A DNA stretch of 64,000 nucleotides, taken from assembly GCF_030936135.1 (NCBI RefSeq), contig NW_026777121.1, positions 186,001-250,000 on the forward strand, read 5' to 3'. This document shows, in pieces, positions 50,481-61,483 of the stretch (position 1 is its first letter; each line of letters opens with the position of its first letter). Below the pieces are notes generated by a model. The model ran no database searches, was not told where the DNA came from, and saw only the letters and a program-made list of their open reading frames with translations. A program made the position numbers and the translations under genes. The DNA comes from Gavia stellata. Lineage: Eukaryota; Chordata; Aves; Gaviiformes; Gaviidae.

Positions 50481-50518
50481 CTTCTGAAGCAAGGTCTAAA
50501 TCCTCTTGGAGAATAATC
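50481..50518 (-). other. CDKAL1: Candidate CDKAL1 5'UTR exon
   Basis: A 38-bp segment with a strong acceptor (TTTTTTTTCCCCAG) and a GTATGA donor, placed between the CpG island and coding exon 2. Non-coding leader exon is the simplest reading; splice sites are the only evidence. Confidence 0.45.
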
Positions 50519-50639
50519 CTGGGGAAAAAAAAGAACACAAAGCCATGGCAGGAACGAGCAGAACTAGCGGACAGAGAACCATGAGTTCGTGTTCTTGTCC
50601 AACAAGCATTCATGCCCCCTTTGCAGAAACGCGTTTCTT

Positions 50640-51504
50640 GCTCACTCTGACCTCCTTCAGACCGGGTACACACGCTGACTCGCTGACGGCACCCGACCCC
50701 CGGGCAGCAACCCGGCCGCCAGAACCTCTGGAGGCTCCCGCCAAAGGGGCCACCCCCCCCCGGCTTTAACGCGCAGCCCAGAGGAGGCCCCGCAGAGGAC
50801 GGGAGCATCGCGCGGGGGGGGGTGGGGAGAAGGAGCGGGGGAGGGAGTGGGGGAGGGAGAGGGGGGAGAGAGTGGGGGGAGAGAGAGGGGGGAGAGAGTG
50901 GGGGGAGGGAGTGGGGGGAGGGAGGGGGGGAGAGAGTGGGGGGAGGGAGTGGGGGGAGGGAGAGGGGGGAGGGAGAGGGGAGGGAGAGGGGGGAGAGAGT
51001 GGGGGGAGAGAGTGGGGGGAGAGAGAGGGGGGAGAGAGTGGGGGGAGGGAGAGGGGGGAGGGAGAGGGGAGGGAGAGGGGGGAGGGAGAGGGGGGAGGGA
51101 GAGGGGAGGGAGAGGGGGGAGAGAGTGGGGGGAGAGAGTGGGGGGAGAGAGTGGGGGGAGAGAGTGGGGAAGGGGAGAGAGTGGGGAAGGGGAGGGAGTG
51201 GGGAAGGGGAGGGAGTGGGGAAGGGGAAGGGACCTCCACGGCGAGCCCCGGCTCTCACCCCGCCGGGCCCCGCACGCCCTCAGCAGGGCTCCGCCATCGC
51301 GGCCGCCGCGCCCCGCCTCAAGCCCCCGCGCGCGCGCAGCAGCGCCGCGACGGCGGTCGGCAGCGGCCAAACCGGTGCACGCGCTCTGGGACGCAGCCTC
51401 GCGAGAGAGAGCGCGGCTGCGCCGCCCGGCGGGGTGGGCAGCGGCAGCGGCGCGGCAGCGCGGGCCTGCCCGTCCCGCTGCGCGACCGCCGAGGGGTTTG
51501 TCCG
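50640..51504 (-). promoter_or_regulatory. CpG island, probable CDKAL1 promoter
   Basis: Very GC- and CpG-rich (for example 51293-51345 and 51400-51490: GCGGCCGCCGCG, CCCGCGCGCGCGCAGCAG), upstream in minus sense of CDKAL1 exons 1-2. A TATA box was not seen, as is normal for a housekeeping promoter. It is cut at 51504, where acrosin-flank DNA begins abruptly, so distal promoter elements may be lost. A G-rich array sits inside it. Confidence 0.65.
50815..51236 (+). repeat. Purine/G-rich minisatellite (GGGAGGGAGAG type)
   Basis: About 420 bp of almost pure G/A: variants of GGGGGGAGAGAGT and GGGAGGGAGAGG repeated over 30 times. Strong G-quadruplex or triplex potential on the + strand (template strand of CDKAL1 transcription, if the promoter is used, has C/T). 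Long Pro/Ser/Leu-rich frames on the minus strand are artefacts of the repeat. Confidence 0.9.
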
Positions 51505-52870
51505 CATGGTTAGCTGTGAAAATTGGCCATTTTATTGGAAGAACTGTCAGTTTTAGCACTTGCGTGCACTCGGAGGCTGCTAGGAAGCAGTGGCACAAGC
51601 CCAGCCTTCTCCTGAGCAGTCTGTCAGCTGGGCCCTGGAGTGCCCAGGCACGGGGCGTGCTGCAAGGGAACGGGACGGGACGGGAGTAGCACATGGTGCC
51701 GTGCACAGGGCACCTGCTAGTGCTGTGGGGATACCCCCATTCCCTGCTCCTCCTTATCTGGCCTCAGTGAAGAGGTGGGCTGCCGCGAGGACCCACTGTG
51801 GGCTGATGAGGGACCCTCCGCACAGATGCCCTGTGCCCGTTTTCCAGGGATGCTGGATGCCGATGATCCAGGAGGGGCCAGGTCGCTGGCTGGGCATCTG
51901 TGCCACCCACGACGCGTGACATGCCGTAGTGAGAAGCCATGGGCCGGAGCGCACAGGTCCCTCTGGAAACAGAAACTCCTTACTGTCCTGCTCGAGGGCT
52001 TGCTGCTCTTCAGGCTACGAGTCAGCCGTCTTCCCGCTCCACATGCCGTTGCGTGGACAGCAAGGCCAGGGAACCCCGTGGGGCGTGCGTGCATCCACCC
52101 CTGTTTCTGCTTTGTCCCCGCAGGCCAGTTGTGCCAGCAGCATGGGTGCTGGCAAGGAACTGAGGTTCCCAGGTGGGGTTCAGGAAGCTGTGGCGAGGCT
52201 CAAGGGAACGAGCAGGCACCCTCCAGTGACCCCCATAAGGGTTGCCCAAGTTCCCAGTCAGAGCCTCGGGCCACTTACCCACATGTGCTGTGTGCAGGCC
52301 AGCACAGGGCCAGCAGGACGAGGAGGGGGAGCAAATTCATCGCTGCCAGCAACACGTGGCAGCTGCAAGAACGGAGAGCTCGTCGCCACCAGTGCGGCAA
52401 CCTTGGTTCCGGGGCTGATGTCACAGAGTCGCTGGTTCCGGGTGCTGGGCGTGGTGGCCTCCAAGCATGAGGGGAGGCAGAAGCTGGCATCGGACACCCC
52501 CGACAGACCCTCCCCCTGCCAAATGCTGTGCTTGTGGGATGAGGGCGTGCAGGCCCCGTGGCAGGCAGCAGCGCCTGGGTCCAAGCACTGCCTGCTAGTA
52601 GCTGGCAGGAAATAAGTGGGGCATCATAGCCTCTTTGGGAAGTTCACTGCCACCCTGCTCCCTGCAGCCGTTTGCCACCAGCTCCTTCCCAAAAAGCATA
52701 CGCCAGAGAACAGAACTGCTCCAGGCAGTAGGCACATGTCTGGACATTGAAGAGCCGGTCTGGTTACAGCCCCGGCACGCAAGCAGAGATGTGCAAGCCA
52801 ACTAAGGCAGGCGTACCCAAGCAGTGTCAGCCTTCCGGCACAAAGCCCAGTGAAACGCAGACGCAGCACA
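51505..52870 (-). pseudogene. ACR: Acrosin-like exons 1-2 block, copy A
   Basis: Exon 1 52279-52340 (minus): signal peptide MNLLPLLVLLALCWPAHS and a GTAAGT donor. Exon 2 51758-51962 after a TTCCAG acceptor: activation site region MSRVVGGTDAQP, then a 4-base insertion shifts the frame before WIIGIQHPWK; CGGSLISPQWVLAAAHLF retains the catalytic His but the following Cys is Leu. The exon 2 donor reads ATAAGG in place of GTAAGG. Exons 1 and 2 join in phase. Exons 3-5 do not follow: intron 2 runs into a poly(A)-signal segment (about 51530) and then into the CDKAL1 CpG island. Confidence 0.85.
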
Positions 52871-53399
52871 GGCCACCCTGAAGATTTCTTCAGTGCTGTA
52901 CCTTCAATATAAATTTAATTTCTAAGTTACCTCCAGCAATTATTCCACAAGTGGTAGTGATGTTTTACAGGAATAATATATGGAAGTGGTAAGAAAATCT
53001 GACTACTTCAAAAGAGGGGATTGATACCAAAGATTTAAACAATTTAGCTGTAAGACAAACCCTTTTGGATAAACCTTATCAGAGAGGGAAGTTACCAAAC
53101 CTTAAACGGTGATCATCTATGCCCTAACTACATTGCTGAATTGTTATAATGAACACAGACTGAACTCATGTCTCAACTACCGGAAAGGTCCTGGATCTAC
53201 TATGCATGAGTTAACCAACTCCTCCGTCAGAGTTTGACAACAACAAGAAGAGAACCATTTCAACAGGACTCTTAAAGGCTGTATTATTGCATAATCAAGT
53301 TAAATTTGAAATATTATCTATTTCTGTTTCTTTTCCAGGTTGTAAGAAGATGGGATAGATTTGAGGCCTAATTAGAAAAGTGACAAATGCCACCACCTT
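52871..53399. other. Unassigned sequence, possibly ERV-derived
   Basis: Begins with TTTCTTCAGTGCTGTACCTT, shared with 19325-19405. AT-rich beyond that; no coding sequence seen. Confidence 0.35.
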
Positions 53400-54286
53400 C
53401 TGTCTAAGTGGTGGAACCTAAGTAAAGGGAGATTGAGACTTATGGTGTCGCGTTAAAGGAATGCAGTTTCGAAATTTGTCTGTCAGAGTCCCAGGGCTTT
53501 CACTGACCCATTTATCAGAGCCCCAGCAAGAGGACTTGCACTGAGCAGATGCACAAAAATTGAAATGAGTTATTTTATTGAAAGCGACAGAAACAGATTC
53601 GAGATTGCCGTTGATAAATTCACTAACTACAACAGAGCTACTAATTAAGGGTAATATTGCTAGCAGACTTGATAGTAATACAAGAACCCGGGGATAACTG
53701 TCACCCAGAGGGTGAGAGGCGCAGCGCTTACCCAGAGAGGCGTCCCTGCCTGGGGTGGAGGAAGAGAACACAGCCCGTCGACTGGTCCGTCAGGTATCGA
53801 GGTTCTTCTCTCCCACCTTAACAATCATTTTCTCTTGACTGTTATCCCCAAAACGACGAGGTGTCCCCCCCATGTGTGACGTGTAGCATGATTTGGGTGG
53901 AGAGACGAGTGCTATAGTCATATATGTTTAGCATGACCTCTATAATCTTCATTAGCATATGCAGGGGTGTGAGTTGTAATGTGCATTTCACAGGTAATGA
54001 GGCAAAGGTCAGTTATCGGACACGAAGCCTTTTCAAAGAACAAAGGACCTCTCACATTCCTGTTATCTTACTGTCTTTGCTGACCATAAGCAGGGCTGTC
54101 CTGCCTCCACAGGACCCCCTCCTTATCTGCATCCTGTGTTAGCCAGGCAAGTCTCCATTCCCCCGGGTCGCACAAGAGAGAGCAAGGGCAGTCTTAACAG
54201 CTCTTTGTGCCCAGGAATCCCACCTCATTATCCAAATTCCACATATGGGAATTATAAAATATATCCAGAAGTCTCCAGGGGGGAAA
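53400..54286. mobile_element. LTR/ERV remnant (antisense part and sense part)
   Basis: 53571-53576 (TTTATT) is a minus-strand AATAAA and 53725-53800 resembles 18670-18745, suggesting an antisense LTR at about 53420-53830. From about 53880 to 54286 follows sequence that ends in a polypurine tract (CCAGGGGGGAAA, 54275-54286) directly before the LTR at 54287, i.e. a short internal ERV 3' end in + orientation. No coding motif recognised. Confidence 0.45.
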
Positions 54287-54834
54287 TGTTAGAGAACAGC
54301 TTGAAACACAAGGTCAAAAACAAGTGAAAAAGAATGGAAAGAGTGGAAGGAAGATACTTCCTAACGAATGCACCTGGTATTTAGACATGTTAAAGATACA
54401 AACTGTCTCCACTAACTTTCCACTAACTAGCAGTAACGATTAACACAAGGACCAATTTGAGAAAAATAGAACAGAGTGCCAAAATAGTGCCCTGAAGTTA
54501 ACTTGCCTCATTATAATCTCACGCTCATGTGAAAACCACACCTCCTAGCTAGAAAAAGCCCCCAACCCAAAGAAGGCCGCTACTCTCTGAGCATGCGTAG
54601 AGAATTCAAAGAGAACTGTAGCTCTAAGATGAAGGAAGAAAAGTAGTAACCAATAGTTAATTAAGGGGTAGCACCAGGAAGCGTGACTAACGTTGTTAAC
54701 TGTTTTAAATACCTGTTACGATTTTAAGCCAGTGTGCATGTTAGGAGGAGAAATGCCTCATGCACCCACCGCTGCAATGAACCAATGTCAGCTTTCTAAA
54801 CTATCATTTGGTCTGGAGAGTTTTCTTCGTTACA
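54287..54834 (+). mobile_element. ERV LTR, complete
   Basis: 548 bp from TGTTAGAGAACAGC, right after a polypurine tract, to TTCTTCGTTACA. The last 360 bp equal 1-360. Near its 3' end CCTCATGCACCCACCGCTGCA resembles the corresponding part of the 25.4/41.6 kb LTR. Confidence 0.75.
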
Positions 54835-55344
54835 GTTTTGGGTAACAGTTGGCTTATGTGTGACTAGCTCCTCGATCCCCTTGATCCAGTGTTTCCCCGG
54901 GAGATTTAGGAACCTTTGTGATCTAACGCATTTGTATCCAGGCTACATTACTCATATTCTTGCTATTTGTACCACCTTTGTGGGCAGTAGTTCTATCACC
55001 GGCAATCCAAAAGAGCTTCTGCATCTGTTCCTTTAATAAACTACACTATTCATTAATCTAGCCATAAGAGTTCTCATTACACACAACCAAATTCCTTAAG
55101 GGTGGCCGTGATAGTTCAGGCAACGTGGTTAGACTGAAAGTGTATGGAGTTACAAGTGCATCTGTAATTGTTGGCATTATATATATATGTGTGTGTGTGT
55201 CTGTGTATGTATGTGTGTATATATATATTTTGAACACGATCGGTCTTGTAATAGAGGAAATTGGGCATCACTCAGAATCTAAGCCTAGCTGCCCCCAGCC
55301 CCTCTGATATCTGAGGACAAGCTGGAAGCTTTAACGTGACAAAC
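54835..55344 (+). mobile_element. LTR-like repeat with TA/TG microsatellite (copy)
   Basis: Duplicate of 361-870, with a TG run two bases longer (55178-55229). Confidence 0.55.
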
Positions 55345-55391
55345 ATACACACACATCACTGCCCAGATTCGCAAGCACAGCATGTTCATGG

Positions 55392-56567
55392 ATCCCTTAA
55401 ATATTAGCATGGGAATTAAGTCCAATTAAAATCCGTGGCTGGCTGTCACACTACTTACCCCGTAATTGGCACAGACCTTGGGTCTTTCCAGAGCTGTATC
55501 TCCTCTTGCTCGTGAAGTAGTGCAGCTTCAAGTTCCCAAGTGAATTGCACACGCACACAGCGCTCCCACCAGTAGCTGGCCCTCGACACTCGGTGTCTCC
55601 AGCTGCTGGGTCCCTAGGACCTGTGTTCCCTTCTGCCATGGCTAGCAGGCAGGCCTCGGGACCCACCTCCCCACCCGGTACAGAGTGGGGCCACACAGAA
55701 AAGGATTTGGGAGCGCTCTCAGAAAGAAGGTAGGACAGACGGCGGGGATTAGGTGCAGGGCTCAGGCAAACAAGCAAATCAACCAGCGGTTGGCTTATGT
55801 GTGACTAGCTCCTTCATCCCTGTCTTCTCTCCATTTTCCATGCTTATACATCCCCCTCATCTTCCTCAACTCCTCTCTTTCTCTGCCCTTGGCTGCTCCC
55901 AAGCAAGGGACCTACCCCCCGTTATTTTTCCCCCCTTGCTCCCAGGTTTGCTACATCCGTAAACAGATTTGGTGTTGCAGGTGCTCTTAGCTAGGTCACC
56001 CTGGACTTCCATGGCATTACTGATGCGGTTTCCTGGGCACTGCTGGCCCTGGCAGATCCCTCTCCCCAGGATGACGCCAACTCTTTGTTCAACTACCTGT
56101 GAAGTGTAGCATCTCTCCCATCAAGCCCCCTCAACTACCTGTGAAATGTGGCTCTTCCTCATGGCCCTGTAACTGCTGTCAGCTTCTCAGTCTGTTTGCT
56201 CTGCTCAGCAATTTCTCTTGCCATGCTCAGGCGTTTCCCACAGGCTGTTCAGGGAGCTAAGGCTTACGCCAGGCCCTAGGCATCAGCCTGTGTGCCTTAA
56301 TGCCTACCCCCAAAGTTGGCTGCATGTCCCATCATTTTTTCCTCTCCCTGTTCTAACTTCAACGTGCCAGTCTTCTCCACCCCATGGTGGCTCTGAGCAC
56401 CCTCCTCTCTGACCAGGCACGGTTTCAGCCCTTTTGAGTGGCTCTTTCCCTTTGTGCCCTACTTGACCGCCTGCAGCCTCGTTTTGCAGGCGCCGGGCGT
56501 GGAAGTCCTTGCCTCGCACGGGAGACTGAATTGGACTGAAGCATGGTTAGCTGTGAAAATTGGCCAT
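55392..56567. repeat. Acrosin 3'-flank duplicated block, copy c
   Basis: Nearly identical to 917-2091. It ends in the acrosin poly(A)-signal segment (TTTATT at 56568-56573), which here abuts intron 2 sequence in place of exon 5. Confidence 0.7.
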
Positions 56568-57905
56568 TTTATTGGAAGAACTGTCAGTTTTAGCACTTGC
56601 GTGAACTCGGAGGCTGCTAGGAAGCAGTGGCACAAGCCCAGCCTTCTCCTGAGCAGTCTGTCAGCTGGGCCCTGGAGTGCCCAGGCACGGGGCGTGCTGC
56701 AAGGGAACGGGACGGGAGTAGCACATGGTGCCGTGCACAGGGCACCTGCTAGTGCTGTGGGGATACCCCCATTCCCTGGTCCTCCTTATCTGGCCTCAGT
56801 GAAGAGGTGGGCTGCCGTGAGGACCCACTGTGGGCTGATGAGGGACCCTCCGCACAGATGCCCTGTGCCCGTTTTCCAGGGATGCTGGATGCCGATGATC
56901 CAGGAGGGGCCAGGTCGCTGGCTGGGCATCTGTGCCACCCACGACGCGTGACATGCCGTAGTGAGAAGCCATGGGCCGGAGCGCACAGGTCCCTCTGGAA
57001 ACAGAAACTCCTCATTACTGTCCTGCTCGAGGGCTTGCTGCTCTTCAGGCTACGAGTCAGCCGTCTTCCCGCTCCACATGCCGTTGCGTGGACAGCAAGG
57101 CCAGGGAACCCCGTGGGGCGTGCGTGCATCCACCCCTGTTTCTGCTTTGTCCCCGCAGGCCAGTTGTGCCAGCAGCATGGGTGCTGGCAAGGAACTGAGG
57201 TTCCCAGGTGGGGTTCAGGAAGCTGTGGCGAGGCTCAAGGGAACGAGCAGGCACCCTCCAGTGACCCCCATAAGGGTTGCCCAAGTTCCCAGTCAGAGCC
57301 TCGGGCCACTTACCCACATGTGCTGTGTGCAGGCCAGCACAGGGCCAGCAGGACGAGGAGGGGGAGCAAATTCATCGCTGCCAGCAACACGTGGCAGCTG
57401 CAAGAACGGAGAGCTCGTCGCCACCAGTGCGGCAACCTTGGTTCCGGGGCTGATGTCACAGAGTCGCTGGTTCCGGGTGCTGGGCGTGGTGGCCTCCAAG
57501 CATGAGGGGAGGCAGAAGCTGGCATCGGACACCCCCGACAGACCCTCCCCCTGCCAAATGCTGTGCTTGTGGGATGAGGGCGTGCAGGCCCCGTGGCAGG
57601 CAGCAGCGCCTGGGTCCAAGCACTGCCTGCTAGTAGCTGGCAGGAAATAAGTGGGGCATCATAGCCTCTTTGGGAAGTTCACTGCCACCCTGCTCTCTGC
57701 AGCCGTTTGCCACCAGCTCCTTCCCAAAAAGCATACGCCAGAGAACAGAACTACTCCAGGCAGTAGGCATATCTCTGGGTGTTGAAGAGCCGGTCTGGTT
57801 ACAGCCACGGCACGCAAGCAGAGATGTGCAAGCCAACTAAGGCAGGCGTACCCAAGCAGTGTCAGCCTTCCGGCACAAAGCCCCGTGAAACGCAGACGCA
57901 GCACA
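56568..57905 (-). pseudogene. ACR: Acrosin-like exons 1-2 block, copy B
   Basis: Duplicate of 51505-52870. Exon 1 57314-57375, exon 2 56790-56994. Same signal peptide, same 4-base insertion in exon 2, same ATAAGG donor and same AHLF; here WVLTAAHLF keeps the canonical Thr. A CRE-like TGATGTCA lies at 57451-57458, about 76 bp upstream of the ATG, plausible for a testis promoter. The lesions shared with copy A pre-date the duplication. Confidence 0.85.
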
Positions 57906-58341
57906 GTCCACACTGGCTACGTCAGCCACAGCAACACCCTCTGGCAGGCTTCCTGTCCTTGCTGTCTGTGAGTTACGTTGCTGTTCTGGGCCAACACCGA
58001 CAAGGGCAGTTGTGGCCCCTGGTACGCGTGGCCAAGGACATGCAATTTTTGGCTCTAGCCAGAGAAGGATGCTCCTGCTCTCAGCCCCACATGCCATTCT
58101 CCACGGCTTTGGTAAATCCTGTGTCAGCCTCATCTCCTCAGTCTACCTTCTAGAGCTGTATGGTGGAGCCTTGCTCCCATGCTGGAGTGCGGGGCAGTCA
58201 TGGGAGGAAAGAAGGAACCAGCCCCGTGCATTGCATTTGCTGAGCAGGGCTAGGTCCATGCAGGCTAGAGAGCATTGGCTTGAAGAATGACAGTCTCAAA
58301 GCTCATGATAGGTGCGGGGGCTTCCCGCTGCCATTCTCTGG
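57906..58341. other. Acrosin intergenic sequence
   Basis: 58095-58275 matches 13337-13516; the rest is unique here. No exon recognised. Confidence 0.45.
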
Positions 58342-59592
58342 AACAGCCTTTCCCCCAGCTGGTGATTCTAACGAGCCAGAAGTAGTCTGCCTTGTTGTCT
58401 TTGCAGACGAGAGGACCACCGCTGTCACCCTGCAGCGGAGGAGAAAGGACAAAGGTGGTGTTGTTGGGTGGCCTCTGTCAGCACTACGGCTGGCTCCTTC
58501 TCTCCCACAGCACCTGCCAGAGCTGTACTCTGCGGCACAGAAAAGCCCCGCTTAGGTGCCAGGGCGTACAGAAGCTTGTGTGGGAGGGGGTCATGGGCCT
58601 GTAAGGTAGGGTTCTCTCTCATCTCTGCAGAGTGACCCTGCACGTGTGGAACGCAGATGTTCCAGGCTTGGGCTGTGGACCTGTGGGCTGCCAAGAGCAC
58701 TGGATGGGCTTTGTGGGCAGAGTCGCAGGCCTCTAGGGCAAGGGGGGCACTGGGCAAGGAGCTGCAGGTGGGGAAGGGGAGGTCAGCCCCAGCAGCGGTG
58801 GGAGGGTGACTTGCCAGGCAAAGCACGCGCTGGGGTCTGCGTGGGACGGTTGTGAGAGGGCTGCCCGTGCTGCTGGGGCTTGACTCGTAGCACGCTCCTA
58901 CCTGGCAGGTGTCGATGCCACCCTGCGCATAGCCAGCACACAGGTTGTGGGTGTGGATGGCCCCTCTGTACCACCCGCTGCTGTTACAGAGGTTGACATC
59001 AATGAGGCGGACCTTGGCCTCCTGCAGGACATCAGTTGATCCTCCAGCTGCGAGCACAGAGAGGAATTAACACCAGGCAGCTCGTTGCCATTTCTCCTCC
59101 CCTGTCTGGGTGAAGCCCTTCCCTAGGGCTTGGCTTTGCACCTTGAAGGCACTGTACCGGTGGTCCCCTTGTGCCTCCCTTTGGGGAATGGCTCAGGCCC
59201 ATCTCTCTAGAGGCATGCGGCCCCGCAGCCTGACTCTGGCTTTCGCCTCTGCTCTCAGGAAGGCCAACCCGTCTCCCCTGCGTGCCAAGCTTGCGCTCAG
59301 GACACGAGTACTTTTTGGGAACTCACATCTTGCAGTCGTGGAACCCCAGCCGCTGGCGTAGCAGGCTGTCAGCTCCGACACTCTCAGCGAGGCGTCGGGC
59401 ACACAGGCAAGCTGGATGGAGTAGCTGCACTGCACAGGCTGGTCCGGTTCCAGCAGGGCGATGTTGTTCCTCTGCGTGATGTTACTGTAGTGCTCGTGAA
59501 CCAGTAGCCGCTTGATATTGCGCACTTGGGCCTCAGGGCCCAGCTGAGGCAACCGGGTGGCCCCGATCACCACGCGCCACATGGTGATGTGC
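58342..59592 (-). pseudogene. ACR: Acrosin-like gene remnant, exons 3-5, copy 3
   Basis: Exon 3 59327-59592, exon 4 58902-59047, exon 5 58342-58429 (truncated after SWGKGC). Exon 4 keeps [10 protein letters not shown] and exon 5 keeps [18 protein letters not shown], but exon 3 has QRNNIALLEPDQP, so the catalytic Asp is Asn. Intron 4 lacks the solo LTR and preserves the single GGGTTC site (58609-58614). The exon 5 tail and the 3' UTR are replaced by intergenic DNA at 58341. Confidence 0.85.
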
Positions 59593-59713
59593 CTGGAAGG
59601 CAGAGGGAGAGAGGGGTCAGAGGGAGCGGAGCCATGTGCTGCAGCAGCCCTGCAGTTCCCTGCCTTCTGCTCCACAAGGCAGAGAGGCAAGCAGCGCTAC
59701 GGAGGGCGTGACT

Positions 59714-61483
59714 GCCATAAAGGGCTCCTATAAAAAAAATGGTGAACCACTGCAAACAAGCCCAAGGGTGAAGCGCTCCAAAAGCCCCCCAGCGTGGAGC
59801 GCTCCCAAAATAATACCAAACACTGCAGGGATCCCACACACACAAAAAAAAGAATGGTACAGGATTCCCCCAAAAAGGTAATGGTGACAAGCTCCCAAAA
59901 GCCACAATGGTGAGGCACTCCTGCGCGGCTGCACTCCAGAAATCCTAGGTATTGTAATGTTCCAAAAAACAGCAAAACCATAAAGAGCTCCCAAAAAGCA
60001 AGATCGTGAAGCCCTCCAGCAAGCCCCAGGGTGCTAAGTTCCAAAAAAGTACCAGGCTGCAGAGCTCCAAACAAGGCCCAGGATGCCCGACTCCCGAAAA
60101 TACCAAACGCACACTGCAGAATCTCCCCCCAGAAAAACCCCAAATGGTGCAGGGACGCCTTCCAAAACACCACCAAACGGTGCAGGACTCCCCCCAAAAA
60201 ACACCCAACAGTGAAGGACTCCCGCAAAAAAACACCCAAAGGTGCAGGACTCCCCCCCAAAAATTAACGGTGAACGGCTCCCAAAAATCCAAATGGTGCT
60301 GCACTCCCCCGGAGCAGTGACATGAAGGCCTCAAAAAATCCCGCGTTTTGTAATATTCCAAAACATAGCAAAACCATGAAGGCCTCCAAAACACACAATG
60401 GTGAAGCCCTCCAAACAAGCCCCAGGGTGCAGAGCTCAAAAAAAGTGCCGGGTTGGAGACTCCCAAACACCCCAAATGATGCAGGACTCCCTGAAAAAAA
60501 CCCCAAATGGTGCAGGAGTCCCTCCCAAAAAATCCAAATGGTGCAAGACTCGCCAGAAAAAAAAAAAAAACCCTAAACGGTTTGCACTCCTCCGGGGCAG
60601 CACAGTGAAGCACTCCAAGGATCCTGGGTTTTGTAATATTCCAGAAAATAGCAAAGCCATAAAGGGCTCCAAACAACAGAATGGTGAAGCCCTCCAACAA
60701 GCCCCAGGGTGCTGAGTTCCAAGTAAGTACCAGGCTGCAGAGCTTCTAAAAAGCCCCAGGGTGCAGTAGTCCTAAAAAAACCAACAAACACTGCAGAATC
60801 TCTCCCAAAAACAACTCCAAACAGTACAGTACTCCTTCCAAAACTACACCAAACACTGCATGATTCCCCAAAGAAACACCCAACGGTGCAGGACTCCCCC
60901 CAGAAAACACACCCAAAGGTGCAGGACTCCCCCCAGAAAACACACCCAAAGGTGCAGGACTCCCCCCAGAAAACACACCCAAAGGTGCAGGACTCCCCCC
61001 AGAAAACACACCCAACGGTGCAGGACTCCCCCCCAAAAAATTAGTGGTGAACGGCTCCCAAAAATCCAAATGGTGCTGCACTCCCCCGGAGCAGTGACAT
61101 GAAGGCCTCAAAAAATCCCGCGTTTTGTAATATTCCAAAACATAGCAAAACCATGAAGGCCTCCAAAACACACAATGGTGAAGCCCTCCAAAGAAGCCCC
61201 AGGGTGCAGAGCTCAAAAAAAGTGCCGGGTTGGAGACTCCCAAACACCCCAAATGATGCAGGACTCCCCAGAAAAACATGCAAATGGTGCAGGAGTCCCC
61301 CCCAAAAAAACCCTAAATGGTGCAAGACTTACCAGGAAAACAAAAAAGAAACGGTTTGCCCTCCTCTGGGGTGGAACAGTGAAGCACTCCAAGAATTCCC
61401 CGTTTTGTAATATTCCCCAAAATAGCAAAGCCATAAAGGGCTCCAAAAAACAAAATGGTGAGCCACTGAAAACATGCCTGTCA
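59714..61483. repeat. AT/GC-alternating minisatellite, copy 3 part I (expanded)
   Basis: As copies 1 and 2 but about 0.78 kb longer: the segment starting GGAGCAGTGACATGAAGG occurs at 60311 and again at 61088. The extra unit has diverged and includes a local array of 33-bp repeats. Confidence 0.85.
60885..61049. repeat. 33-bp tandem array, copy 3 only
   Basis: Four near-perfect 33-bp units starting GGTGCAGGACTCC at 60885, 60918, 60951 and 60984, with a fifth partial unit at 61017. The units encode an 11-residue repeat in each frame because 33 is a multiple of 3. Low divergence implies recent expansion. Confidence 0.9.

Noticed and set aside
50425..51706. Long Pro/Ser/Leu-rich (minus) and Gly/Arg/Glu-rich (plus) frames of 150-349 codons
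   Set aside because: They lie in the G/A-rich array and CpG island and are open in several frames on both strands at once; composition, not coding selection, explains them.
51775..52615. 230-codon + strand frames over 51.8-52.6 kb (and 56.8-57.65 kb)
   Set aside because: They are antisense to acrosin exons 1-2 and their intron, which carry the recognisable signal peptide and protease motifs.
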